A stretch of 12,024 nucleotides of DNA from Desulfocapsa sp. (GCA_030635405.1 DAOVZA010000023.1:1-12024); one strand, 5' to 3'. Counted from the stretch's first letter, positions 1-6,638 are shown. Program-made: numbers and translations. Notes: generated by a model not told the origin, from the sequence alone.

Positions 1-188
1 ATGATCGAGCCATCATCACGAATACAAAAGTATCCCTTTCCATTTTCGATTACCCATTCGTCAGCTTCATAAAGAGCTTTAAACCCAGCTTCAAGAAATG
101 TTTCAGCCATATATTGCACAGTATGAAACGGAGTGGGTGACTGTTTTAAAAAGTCGAAAAACTGTTGATTAAATTGTTTTAGATCCAT
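1..188 (-). CDS. apeB: M18 family aminopeptidase (aspartyl aminopeptidase type), N-terminal part
   Basis: The first 62 residues read MDLKQFNQQFFDFLKQSPTP and continue with FHTVQYMAE, EAGF and GKGYFCIRDDGS. This is the characteristic N-terminus of M18 metallo-aminopeptidases (SPTPFHxV, then the L.E.D.W...GKGY..R.DGS pattern). The family are large cytoplasmic dinuclear-zinc enzymes of over 400 residues that remove N-terminal residues, often acidic ones, from peptides. The start ATG is at 186-188; the catalytic region and the stop lie beyond the left edge, so metal ligands cannot be checked. It begins 30 bp after the stop of the SprA-like gene and probably shares its transcript. No good Shine-Dalgarno is visible before the start, which fits dependence on the upstream gene. 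The symbol follows Pseudomonas usage and is given by similarity of the N-terminus only. Confidence 0.85.
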   Translation of the reverse strand, partial: MDLKQFNQQFFDFLKQSPTPFHTVQYMAETFLEAGFKALYEADEWVIENGKGYFCIRDDGSI

Positions 189-218
189 TGTTTATTTGAG
201 TGTCAGAGGAGTTAAAAA

Positions 219-1001
219 TCAGGGGCTGAGTGCAGCCATTGCCTGGTAAGCTGAAGTCATTGTTCTTCGACTAGAATCCGCAACCTGAGGAGTGGAGGGT
301 GTATTGCGTGTTTCAACAGAATTTTGGTCTTCTTCGCTTGTTCCTGCAGCAGAATAGTTTGAAGATAGAATATTAGATGATGTAACCTGCGCCTGCTCCT
401 GAAGTTCTTTCATGGCCTGGGTTTCTGTCGCACTGGCTTGTGCTGCTACACTTCGATCTGTACTGGATGGATTGGCTGGTGCTAAGGCTGCGCGACGTAT
501 GGTGCGCATTTTCAGAATGGTTTGTTCAGGTGTTTTTTCTTTTCCTATATCTATAGGGACTTCACCACCACTGGCATAGCGTTTTCCGTTTGGTCCTGTG
601 GTGTAACTAAAGGACGCTCCACCAGAGGCATATTGGCCTGCAGCTGAAAGGTGTGCCTGTTCGTGGGCTCTCACTTCAGCGTCTCGTTTTTGCAGATCTG
701 TAATGAGTTTCAACTCTTCCTGAGAAAGAGCCTCTTCCCCAGGCGTGTTTGAACCGTTTTCTGTAGGACTGTTCGGATCTTTAGCATTTTGACCTTCCTG
801 TGACCGTATCTGATCCTGTGAAAGCTGTTGTCCTTCTTTAGATATTGAAACAGAATCGCTTGAGGCTTGTTGTGAGGCAGGCGAGCGAGATGGGATTTCT
901 CTATTTGTATCAGCGGATACCCTCTGACCAGGTGCTACGGAGGCAGCTTGGACTTGAGTATAAACCTGCGAGCTATAAGATGGTGAAACAGCCTGCATCA
1001 T
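219..1001 (-). CDS. SprA-related putative metalloprotease (CJM1_0395-type), HExxH protein
   Basis: A 260-residue protein in three parts. Residues 1-95 are low-complexity, rich in Ser, Gln and Pro. Residues about 100-190 form a conserved core. The rest is a Gln/Ser/Thr-rich tail. The core has RDAEVRAHEQAHLSAAG with a zincin-like HExxH (H113-E114-Q115-A116-H117), then a Gly/Ser/Tyr-rich stretch (FSYTTGPNGKRYASGGEVPID) and the TPEQTILKMRTIRRAALAP helix. This order matches the SprA-related family, annotated as putative metalloprotease because of the motif; no activity is known to me. There is no signal peptide or membrane segment, so it is presumably cytoplasmic or exported by a non-Sec route. 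The ORF opens with two Met codons and a GGAA about 8 bases upstream. A well-formed promoter lies about 80 bp upstream. The aminopeptidase gene follows 30 bp downstream, so both may act on peptides; that link is inference. Confidence 0.85.
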   Translation of the reverse strand: MMQAVSPSYSSQVYTQVQAASVAPGQRVSADTNREIPSRSPASQQASSDSVSISKEGQQLSQDQIRSQEGQNAKDPNSPTENGSNTPGEEALSQEELKLITDLQKRDAEVRAHEQAHLSAAGQYASGGASFSYTTGPNGKRYASGGEVPIDIGKEKTPEQTILKMRTIRRAALAPANPSSTDRSVAAQASATETQAMKELQEQAQVTSSNILSSNYSAAGTSEEDQNSVETRNTPSTPQVADSSRRTMTSAYQAMAALSP

Positions 1002-1086
1002 TTGTGCATTTCCAACAAAAAGAGTTTAGTAAGGTATTTGTGCCAGCGTATCGTTCTTCGTGATGTTAATAAAAACCTCTGACAAT

Positions 1087-1115
1087 ATTATATGTTTTGA
1101 AGCATTAAAAATCAA
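1087..1115 (-). promoter_or_regulatory. Predicted sigma-70 promoter of the SprA-like gene
   Basis: On the minus strand TTGATT (1110-1115) and a perfect TATAAT (1087-1092) are separated by 17 bp. Transcription would begin near 1080, giving a leader of about 78 bases before the start codon at 1001. This is the best-matching promoter I found in the window. It also separates this operon from the upstream unknown membrane-protein gene, for which I see no terminator. Confidence 0.6.
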
Positions 1116-1139
1116 ATAAGATGAATGTATAATTGTAGC

Positions 1140-2198
1140 TTACTGGTATTTTTCCTTCAGGTCGTATAGCGAATCAAGGTAGGCATCTGAATGTTTTAGT
1201 GCAGAACCACCAGATTCCATCTCGGAGATAAGCATGTTAACAACAGGTCGTAGAGCGATACCGTGTCGATTATTGTTTTGGATGTTTGCACGTTCCACAA
1301 GGAGAATTGCATAATACGTGACAACCATTCGCGACAGGGAATCACGTCGAAAAAGATAGAGCCTGCCTCCCATAGTGTTTAAGAAAAAGCAGGCATATTC
1401 ATAGAGGGCATCGTGATCAATGTTTTTGGCGTACGTGTTTTGATCACATTCAGTTGTTGTAATTAACTGGTAGTAATCAGCAAGGATCTGTTCAACACTG
1501 CTTTTTTCATTATTAAGAATTCCCTGAAGCATAAAGATATTATCCTTACCGGAGATTCTGAAAAAATGGGCGGTGTTTTTTAATATGGTGTACAGGTCGT
1601 CTGATTCGCGTGTTACCTGAGGGGGATTAGCTAATAATTTGTGAATAAGAGCTGTGAAGTGTTTTTCACTGGAGTCTCCGATCTTAAAATCGGCCATGTA
1701 AGCTTGGCTGTCGAGATGCTTGTAGAAATCATCTAACTGTAATGTGGGTTTATCACATATCGAAACTTTTTTGATAGGTTTAGGCTCAGGAGTCTTTACT
1801 GGTTCTGCAGAAGGGACTGGTAAAGCTGGAGTGACAGGTTCTGGAGTATCTTCTTCTGTCACTATTTCTGTTATGGAATCCTCTTGTGTGATTTCGGGGA
1901 TTGGATCTATCTTTGTTAAAGAATCTTCTAAATCCTTATTTATAAGAACATCAGAATGAGAATCGGTAGGTACTTCTTCCGTAGCATCCTTAGCAATGGC
2001 AGGAGCTTCTGTTACTGTGATTTCATCAGGATTTGAATCGGCAGTTGGTGAAGAAGAGTTGTCTGAACTCAAATAAAAATAGAAGGCACCGCCTGCAATC
2101 GCAATAAGCAGTAGGATAATTAATGCGACAACGCGAAGTTTGGACTTTTTCTTTTTAGGCGGTGTATTGTCCCTTTTCTTTTCTTCGGAAGGATCCAT
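1140..2198 (-). CDS. Single-pass membrane-anchored protein of unknown function
   Basis: I do not recognise this 352-residue protein. The N-terminus is a short Lys-rich cytoplasmic segment (PPKKKKSKLR, about residues 13-22). A single hydrophobic helix follows at about 24-44 (VVALIILLLIAIAGGAFYFY), with no cleavage site, indicating an N-in anchor. Residues about 45-145 are an acidic and Pro/Thr/Ser/Glu-rich linker like a periplasmic spacer. Residues about 146-352 form a compact, mostly helical domain starting at a Cys (SICDKP), with a second Cys in TTTECDQNTYAKN and a third in YEYACFFLN. The domain is rich in aromatic and charged residues and has no catalytic motif I can name. ATG at 2196-2198 is the only plausible start; no strong Shine-Dalgarno precedes it. 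The gene is transcribed alone, divergently from ppaC. The linker plus C-terminal domain suggest a periplasmic sensor or scaffold; this is inference. Confidence 0.8.
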   Translation of the reverse strand: MDPSEEKKRDNTPPKKKKSKLRVVALIILLLIAIAGGAFYFYLSSDNSSSPTADSNPDEITVTEAPAIAKDATEEVPTDSHSDVLINKDLEDSLTKIDPIPEITQEDSITEIVTEEDTPEPVTPALPVPSAEPVKTPEPKPIKKVSICDKPTLQLDDFYKHLDSQAYMADFKIGDSSEKHFTALIHKLLANPPQVTRESDDLYTILKNTAHFFRISGKDNIFMLQGILNNEKSSVEQILADYYQLITTTECDQNTYAKNIDHDALYEYACFFLNTMGGRLYLFRRDSLSRMVVTYYAILLVERANIQNNNRHGIALRPVVNMLISEMESGGSALKHSDAYLDSLYDLKEKYQ

Positions 2199-2244
2199 GG
2201 TCAGTGTCGATTGAGGTTGGAATAGTTATAATATCTTAATCTGT

Positions 2245-2273
2245 AATATACCGTAGCTAATTATTAAAGTCAC
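2245..2273 (-). promoter_or_regulatory. Possible sigma-70 promoter of the unknown membrane-protein gene
   Basis: On the minus strand GTGACT (2268-2273) and TATATT (2245-2250) are 17 bp apart, predicting a start near 2238 and a leader of about 40 bases. The -35 has a G for T at its first position, so support is moderate. The 234-bp interval 2199-2432 is the divergent control region shared with ppaC; apart from the two promoters and the ppaC RBS I see nothing else in it. Confidence 0.4.
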
Positions 2274-2328
2274 CCTCAAAGCTCTGCTGTTAAGCGGTCC
2301 GTTTTTAATTTTTCGGCTAGTTTTCCAC

Positions 2329-2357
2329 TTGACTCAACTCTGCTAAAGCACTATTGT
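2329..2357 (+). promoter_or_regulatory. Predicted sigma-70 promoter of ppaC
   Basis: TTGACT (2329-2334) and TATTGT (2352-2357) with a 17-bp spacer. Transcription would start near 2364, giving a leader of about 70 bases before the ATG at 2433. The near-consensus -35 fits the codon bias of ppaC, which looks like that of a strongly expressed gene. Confidence 0.5.
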
Positions 2358-2420
2358 TCCCAACAATTTAATAGAAGTTAAGGAATCCCCTAATTGGGTG
2401 GTTTAAAAAATAATATGCAC

Positions 2421-2425
2421 GGAGG
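2421..2425 (+). promoter_or_regulatory. Ribosome binding site fixing the ppaC start
   Basis: A perfect GGAGG lies 7 bases before ATG 2433. It rules for that start over two in-frame upstream candidates: TTG 2394 and ATG 2415, which would add 13 and 6 residues. The resulting protein begins MTIFVTGHSNPDTDS, where family II pyrophosphatases normally begin. Confidence 0.85.
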
Positions 2426-2432
2426 AAATACA

Positions 2433-3362
2433 ATGACAATTTTTGTAACAGGTCACTCTAATCCTGATACTGATTCAGTGACCGCAGCTATCGGACTTGC
2501 TGCTCTTTTGAACGCACAGGGGCAGGATGCTAAAGCTTGTATGCAGTCTACTCTTGAGAAACTGAACCCAGAGTCTACCCTTGTACTTGAGCGTTTTGGA
2601 CTTGCTGCTCCTGAAGAGATGATGGATGTTGCTGGTAAAACCGTTGCTCTTGTAGATTTTAGTGATATCGGACAGGCTCCTGCCGGAATTACCGATGCTG
2701 AAGTTGTTACCATCGTTGATCATCATAAAGTTGGTGATGTAACCACCAATCAGCCTATTCTTGTACGTGTAGAGCCTGTTGGCTGTACCGGAACCGTATT
2801 GAATAAAATGTACAAAGATGCTGGTGTTGCAGTTGCTAAAGATGTTGCTGGTGGAATGCTTTCCGCAATTCTTTCCGATACCGTTAACTTCAAATCACCC
2901 ACCGTGACCGATGATGATAAAGCTGCTGTCGCAGAGCTTAAAGTTACCGCTGGTGTTGAAGATACCGATGAGCTTTTCATGGCCATGCTGAAAGCAAAAT
3001 CTTCTGTAGATGGTGTTCCTGCAAAAGACCTTCTTTTCCGTGACTACAAAGATTTCGACATGAATGGAAAGAAAGTTGGTGTTGGACAGCTTGAGCTTGC
3101 CACACTTGACCAGGTTGCTGCTATTCGCGATGATCTTCTTGGCGCTGCTCAGGAAGTTAAAGCTGATGGACGTCACACTGTTCTTCTTATGCTTACCGAC
3201 GTTGTTAAAGAAGGAACTCAGCTTGTAGTTGTTTCTGACGACGAAGCTCTCATTGAAGGCGCTTTTGGTGCTAAAATGGACGGAACTTCCATGTGGGTTG
3301 ATGGAATGATGAGTCGTAAAAAACAGGTAGTACCAGATCTGCAGAAAGCATTTGGTTGCTAA
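2433..3362 (+). CDS. ppaC: Manganese-dependent inorganic pyrophosphatase (family II, DHH)
   Basis: A 309-residue cytoplasmic enzyme that hydrolyses pyrophosphate to two phosphates, pulling reactions such as ATP-sulfurylase sulfate activation forward. The DHH domain carries the metal ligands in canonical spacing: H8, D12 and D14 in GHSNPDTDS, D75 in VDFSD, H97 in the DHH motif (IVDHHK, 93-99) and D149 in LSDT. The C-terminal DHHA2 domain ends with the substrate-binding SRKKQ motif at 294-298. Length matches the compact family II enzymes without CBS domains, so no nucleotide regulation is expected. Codon use is strongly biased to GCT, GTT and similar codons, unlike its neighbours, suggesting high expression. 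It is monocistronic, with its own promoter, an excellent RBS and a strong terminator. Family II enzymes are common in sulfate-reducing Desulfobacterota. Confidence 0.97.
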   Translation: MTIFVTGHSNPDTDSVTAAIGLAALLNAQGQDAKACMQSTLEKLNPESTLVLERFGLAAPEEMMDVAGKTVALVDFSDIGQAPAGITDAEVVTIVDHHKVGDVTTNQPILVRVEPVGCTGTVLNKMYKDAGVAVAKDVAGGMLSAILSDTVNFKSPTVTDDDKAAVAELKVTAGVEDTDELFMAMLKAKSSVDGVPAKDLLFRDYKDFDMNGKKVGVGQLELATLDQVAAIRDDLLGAAQEVKADGRHTVLLMLTDVVKEGTQLVVVSDDEALIEGAFGAKMDGTSMWVDGMMSRKKQVVPDLQKAFGC

Positions 3363-3404
3363 TTGCAGTTTTGAAAAGCTAGCTTTTTAAAAGCTATGTT
3401 TGTT

Positions 3405-3443
3405 AAGGGTGATTTTGGATTTTTCCAAAATCACCCTTTTTTT
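3405..3443 (+). terminator. Intrinsic terminator of ppaC
   Basis: A perfect 13-bp stem, GGGTGATTTTGGA (3407-3419) against TCCAAAATCACCC (3424-3436), with a TTTT loop and seven T residues at 3437-3443. A-T pairs at the base (3405-3406) extend it. It lies 45 bp after the ppaC stop and 15 bp before the end of the convergent cytochrome gene. Read on the minus strand the stem is followed by TTAACAAAC rather than a T run, so it would stop the convergent transcript only weakly. Confidence 0.92.
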
Positions 3444-3458
3444 GTGAAGAAGAAAAAA

Positions 3459-5072
3459 TTAACCCATGGGACAGGAGATACGTTTCAATTTAACAGGATA
3501 GTCAAAGTTATCGTCATGCTCTTGCGTGTGACAGGTAAGACATGTTTTTTCCGTGGGGCGTCGGGTTAGTTTTATTTGCTCAGGATTTTCAGAATGGGAC
3601 TTGCCAGGGCCATGGCAAGATTCACAGCCAACGGACTGTAAGTGAGTTGGATATGAAAGGTATTGTTTACTGCCATTCATATCATAAGAACCCAATGACG
3701 CATTTATCGTCAAATGACATGGTAAACAGTCCAGATCATATGCTTTGTTTTTCTTCACAAGGGTCGAGTAGGCCAGTGAATGACTGGTGTTTTCCCAGAA
3801 TCCAGATTGAACTTCATGGCATTTTTTACATTCAGTGCTTCCTATCAAACCTTTTGTAAGCGATACCATTGAGGCAGATTGATTCTTTTCTGAAACCTTT
3901 TTCTTATGTAAAGATTTTATTTTTTGGTTCAGTACTTTTAATTTTTCTACGGTGGGCTGGTCATTGGGTTTGTTTTTCTTTAAAGCAGTAAAACTGTAAA
4001 TGAATTGATTATTTATCATTCCCGTTAGATTTTCCTGTACCACGTCTTTTTTGACGGACTCTATTCTGCTGTACAATTCATCTTTCTCACCTTGTAAACG
4101 AATGATGGTACTTCTATATTTATCTTTGTTGTCTACTTTGGCAGCTTTCTTTTCGATTCGTTTCAACTGCCAGTTTATCGAGCCAAGTTTATTTTGAAGA
4201 TCAGCAAGGATTTTGGCGCTGTCCTCACCCCATACTCTCTTTTCTCCAAAAATAATTTCAAGTAATCCTACATGTTTGCCCTGTTTTTCTGTTTGAGTAA
4301 TGAGGCAGTTGTTAACTAAGTAAGGAGAAATGTTCATCTTTCCGCTATCCGTGCCGATAATTAGATTGATATTTGGTAAAAGTTTGGCAATTTTCTTATT
4401 TTCTTCATTGGTAAGGGAAGAGAGTAAAATGATAAATGGGTTGTTATTATTCTTAATGATTCTTGCAAGTACGTCAGGAAAAGAGTCCCTCCATGGTAGA
4501 ATTGAGACACCTTCAATAGGCTTCTCAGTGGCTCCGGTAAGGGCTGTGATAATGACTTTAGTGTCACCGAGCTGTCTGGTTATCCATTCTTTAAAAACAG
4601 GTTTCCCAGAATGATCTCGGATATTGCTACTAATCCATGGGAAACCCGCATCGTTACTTTGCAATATGAAATTTTTTCCAGCAGAAAGATCTAAAGGCCC
4701 GACACCGACGGCGTCATAATCTATAGTTTTATATATATCTACGATGGCATCAGCTGTAAGTTTTTCCTGAGTAATTCCATTACCGATTTTACTTCTCTTA
4801 AAAAGAAGATTTCCTGAGTCCAGAAGAATTCTATTCTCTGAGGAATTATCACTGAGTTTGTTAATCTGAAATATCTTTTTGGACAGACCGCCCAATTGAT
4901 TGGATTTTCATCCGCAGGGTTCTGTTTCGCCCTGAACATTTCCTGAGAAAAAAAGAAGAAATGGCGGGTTTGTATTTGCAAATGTTTGTTGAACATCCAC
5001 AGTTATAAAGGACAGCAGGAATAAAAGTGTTAGGAATCCTTTGTATAGGTGGGGGCGTCGAGTTCTAAGCAT
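3459..5072 (-). CDS. Selenocysteine-containing periplasmic tetraheme cytochrome c with a 5'-nucleotidase-like domain
   Basis: One 537-residue frame from ATG 5072 with an internal UGA (4908-4910) read as selenocysteine 55. Seen: signal peptide (R/K-rich start, core about 12-25, predicted cut after QQTFA-32); GNVQGETEPCG-Sec-KSNQLGGLSKK (44-66); LLDSGNLLF (about 83-91); a calcineurin/5'-nucleotidase-like region to about 280, without the usual DxH and GNHE metal motifs (GVGPLDL and GTDSG instead); a Lys/Glu-rich helical segment (about 285-400); and haem sites CKKCH (415-419), CLPCH (449-453), CESCH (483-487) and CLTCH (511-515), with a terminal SCPMG. Related proteins as I recall them read PCGCxxxQLGGL, so Sec replaces a Cys. 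The frame is intact on both sides and a SECIS-like hairpin follows. The start ATG overlaps the rarA stop (ATGCTTAG). Inferred role: periplasmic electron transfer or thiol/selenol redox chemistry. Alternative: a nonsense-mutated gene, judged unlikely. Confidence 0.85.
4879..4910 (-). promoter_or_regulatory. UGA Sec codon plus bacterial SECIS hairpin
   Basis: On the minus strand the UGA (4910-4908) is followed by 18 bases, then GGUCUG. Stem TTGGGC (4895-4890) pairs with GTCCAA (4884-4879): six pairs including one G-U, closing a five-base GGUCU loop. In E. coli fdhF, from memory, the seventh and eighth codons after UGA are also GGU CUG and form the SelB-binding apical loop, so register and loop sequence agree. 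The small bulged U of the fdhF stem is replaced here by a G-U wobble. A competing CCAA/TTGG pairing upstream (CCAATCAATTGG) shares bases with the stem. Recognition by SelB is inferred; selA, selB, selC and selD are not in this window. Confidence 0.8.
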
Positions 5073-6393
5073 TACGTTTTCTCTGTTTGAGGATCTGTTT
5101 CCATTTTTCAAGTCGCTCTTTTATAAGTGCTTCGTAACCACGAGTGCTTGGAAAATAGAATTGTTTTTGATTTATTTCTGTTGGAAGATGATCTTGTGTA
5201 ACGAGAGCACCATCAGCATCATGTGCATATTTGTAGTCTTTTCCATAATCGAGTTTCTTCATCAGTTTCGTTGGCGCATTTCGAAGGTGAAGTGGCACAG
5301 GCAGTGTACCTGTTTTACGTATGCATTTGCGAACGTCTGATTCAGCTTTATATAAACTGTTACTTTTAGGAGCAGACGCAAGATAACTGACAGCCTGTGC
5401 AATGGCCAGTTTTCCTTCAGGAAGGCCAAGGGTCTGATAAGCATCTCTACATGAAATGGTGTGAATTAAAGCTTGTGGGTCAGATAATCCGACATCCTCA
5501 GATGCAAAACGTATTAACCGTCTGCAAATATAGAGTGGATCTTCTCCAGCTTCCAGCATTCTGTATAGCCAGTATAAACTTCCATCAGGGTCGGAATCCC
5601 GAAGGCTTTTATGTAACGCCGAAATGAGATTATAGTGTTCGTCACCATCCTTATCGTAACGAAGGGATGTTTGCTGCGCAGCTTCTTGTATATCATCAAA
5701 AGAAATTTTCTTACACTTGCCAGCCTCGCTTCTTTCACGGTGGTAGACCATCGTGGCAGCTATTTCAAGAGTGTTAAGACCTTTTCTGGCATCACCATCG
5801 GAAAGAACTGTTAAGAGATCAATGCTCTCTTTTGGAATCGACAGCTTGTAATTTCCAAGGCCGGTCTCAATATTATCAAGGGCTCTTTGAAAGATAATTT
5901 TCAGGTCACTTTTATTAAGAGGTGTTAAAACCAGAACTTTACAGCGAGAGAGCAGGGGAGAAATAATCTGAAAGGAAGGGTTTTCTGTTGTAGCACCAAT
6001 AAGTGTAAAAAGACCATCTTCAACATGGGGTAGAAAGGCATCCTGCTGACCTTTGTTAAAGCGGTGAATTTCATCTATAAAAAAAATGGTTCCTCTTTGT
6101 TCATTCTTACGTAATTGTTTTGCCTGTTCAACTATTTTTCGTACTTCTTTTACGCCTGAAAGAACTGCTGAAAAATAAACAAAATCAGCTGAAGTCGATC
6201 TTGCAAGAATTCTGGCAAGTGTAGTCTTTCCGGTACCGGGTGGACCCCATAATATCAGGGAAGGAAGGATACCTGCACCAAGCATGCTTTCAAGAAGCTT
6301 TTCTTTTCCAAGAATGTTTTCCTGACCCACAAAACTTTTAAGTGTTTGAGGGCGCATTCGTTCAGCAAGTGGTTTTGTTTGTTTTGAATCCAT
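5065..6393 (-). CDS. rarA: Replication-associated recombination protein A (RarA/MgsA), AAA+ ATPase
   Basis: A 442-residue clamp-loader-like ATPase of the RarA/MgsA/WRNIP1 family, acting at stalled replication forks. Seen: family N-terminus PLAERMRPQTLKSFVGQENILG (residues 8-29); Walker A GPPGTGKT (50-57); Walker B IFFIDEIH (103-110), followed by RFNKGQQDAFLPHVEDG; sensor 1 GATTENPSF (133-141); and an arginine finger region PLLSR (146-150). In the C-terminal half are the family signatures ASEDVGLSDPQAL and FYFPSTRGYE. Length and domain order are complete. ATG 6391-6393 gives the expected N-terminus, though no clear Shine-Dalgarno precedes it. Its TAG stop overlaps the ATG of the cytochrome gene, so the two are cotranscribed and probably translationally coupled, an unexpected partnership for a DNA-repair protein. 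A candidate promoter and a direct repeat lie just upstream. Confidence 0.97.
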   Translation of the reverse strand: MDSKQTKPLAERMRPQTLKSFVGQENILGKEKLLESMLGAGILPSLILWGPPGTGKTTLARILARSTSADFVYFSAVLSGVKEVRKIVEQAKQLRKNEQRGTIFFIDEIHRFNKGQQDAFLPHVEDGLFTLIGATTENPSFQIISPLLSRCKVLVLTPLNKSDLKIIFQRALDNIETGLGNYKLSIPKESIDLLTVLSDGDARKGLNTLEIAATMVYHRERSEAGKCKKISFDDIQEAAQQTSLRYDKDGDEHYNLISALHKSLRDSDPDGSLYWLYRMLEAGEDPLYICRRLIRFASEDVGLSDPQALIHTISCRDAYQTLGLPEGKLAIAQAVSYLASAPKSNSLYKAESDVRKCIRKTGTLPVPLHLRNAPTKLMKKLDYGKDYKYAHDADGALVTQDHLPTEINQKQFYFPSTRGYEALIKERLEKWKQILKQRKRNA

Positions 6394-6424
6394 GGCTAAA
6401 ATAGGTTTTTATAAAAAAAAGAAG

Positions 6425-6479
6425 AGTGTGGATATTTTAATACTCTATTTTTTAATTTGAATGCAAGTGTAGATATTTT
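6425..6479. repeat. Direct repeat pair in the rarA upstream region
   Basis: AGTGTGGATATTTT (6425-6438) and AGTGTAGATATTTT (6466-6479) match at 13 of 14 bases. They start 41 bp apart, close to four helical turns, so both would face the same side of the DNA. The first overlaps the predicted rarA -10 and the second abuts its -35. They may be operator half-sites, but chance similarity in AT-rich DNA is possible. Confidence 0.5.
6437..6466 (-). promoter_or_regulatory. Possible promoter of the rarA-cytochrome operon
   Basis: On the minus strand TTGCAT (6461-6466) and TATTAA (6437-6442) are 18 bp apart, predicting a start near 6430 and a leader of about 37 bases. The -10 is a weak match in very AT-rich DNA, so other positions are possible. 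Confidence 0.35.
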
Positions 6480-6534
6480 TTCAGGGAAGTACTTTTTTTA
6501 AACTGAGAATTTACAAAAATGATTTTACTAGACC

Positions 6535-6563
6535 TTGTAACCATACTTTTCTAATGATATTAT
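6535..6563 (+). promoter_or_regulatory. Possible promoter of the adenylate cyclase gene
   Basis: TTGTAA (6535-6540) and TATTAT (6558-6563) with a 17-bp spacer. The start would be near 6570, leaving a leader of about 70 bases that contains the perfect inverted repeat at 6603-6619. The region 6394-6638 is the divergent control region between rarA and the cyclase. Confidence 0.4.
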
Positions 6564-6602
6564 AAGTTGTGCATAAGAAATGTGAAAATTTATTTTTAAA
6601 AA

Positions 6603-6619
6603 GCTAATTTTTAATTAGC
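6603..6619. repeat. Perfect inverted repeat ahead of the cyclase start
   Basis: GCTAATT (6603-6609) and AATTAGC (6613-6619) form a perfect 7-bp inverted repeat with a TTT centre. It ends 19 bases before ATG 6639 and 7 before GTG 6627. It could be an operator downstream of the promoter or an RNA hairpin by the ribosome entry site. It has no T run, so it is not a terminator. Confidence 0.5.
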
Positions 6620-6638
6620 AATATGAGTGTTGACGATC

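Noticed and set aside
845..1063. A 72-codon plus-strand open frame
   Set aside because: It is antisense to the start of the SprA-like gene, with no Shine-Dalgarno and no recognisable protein features.
2394..2432. Longer ppaC start at TTG 2394 or ATG 2415
   Set aside because: The perfect GGAGG lies 7 bases before ATG 2433, and the protein family begins there.
3459..4895. A separate cytochrome gene starting at TTG 4895
   Set aside because: It would lack a signal peptide although it carries four periplasmic haem sites, and no Shine-Dalgarno precedes it. The TTG is the Leu codon of the conserved QLGGL motif and lies within the SECIS stem.
4908..4910. Simple nonsense mutation or sequencing error at the UGA
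   Set aside because: The stop is UGA rather than another stop, sits at the Cys position of a conserved motif, and is followed by a fdhF-like hairpin. The 482 codons after it remain open. It cannot be fully excluded without homologues.
4908..5111. A separate 67-residue secreted peptide ending at the UGA, with its ATG at 5111
   Set aside because: ATG 5111 lies 47 bases inside rarA and puts 13 extra residues before the signal peptide; ATG 5072 gives a normal one. The last residues belong to the PCG motif that continues in frame after the UGA.
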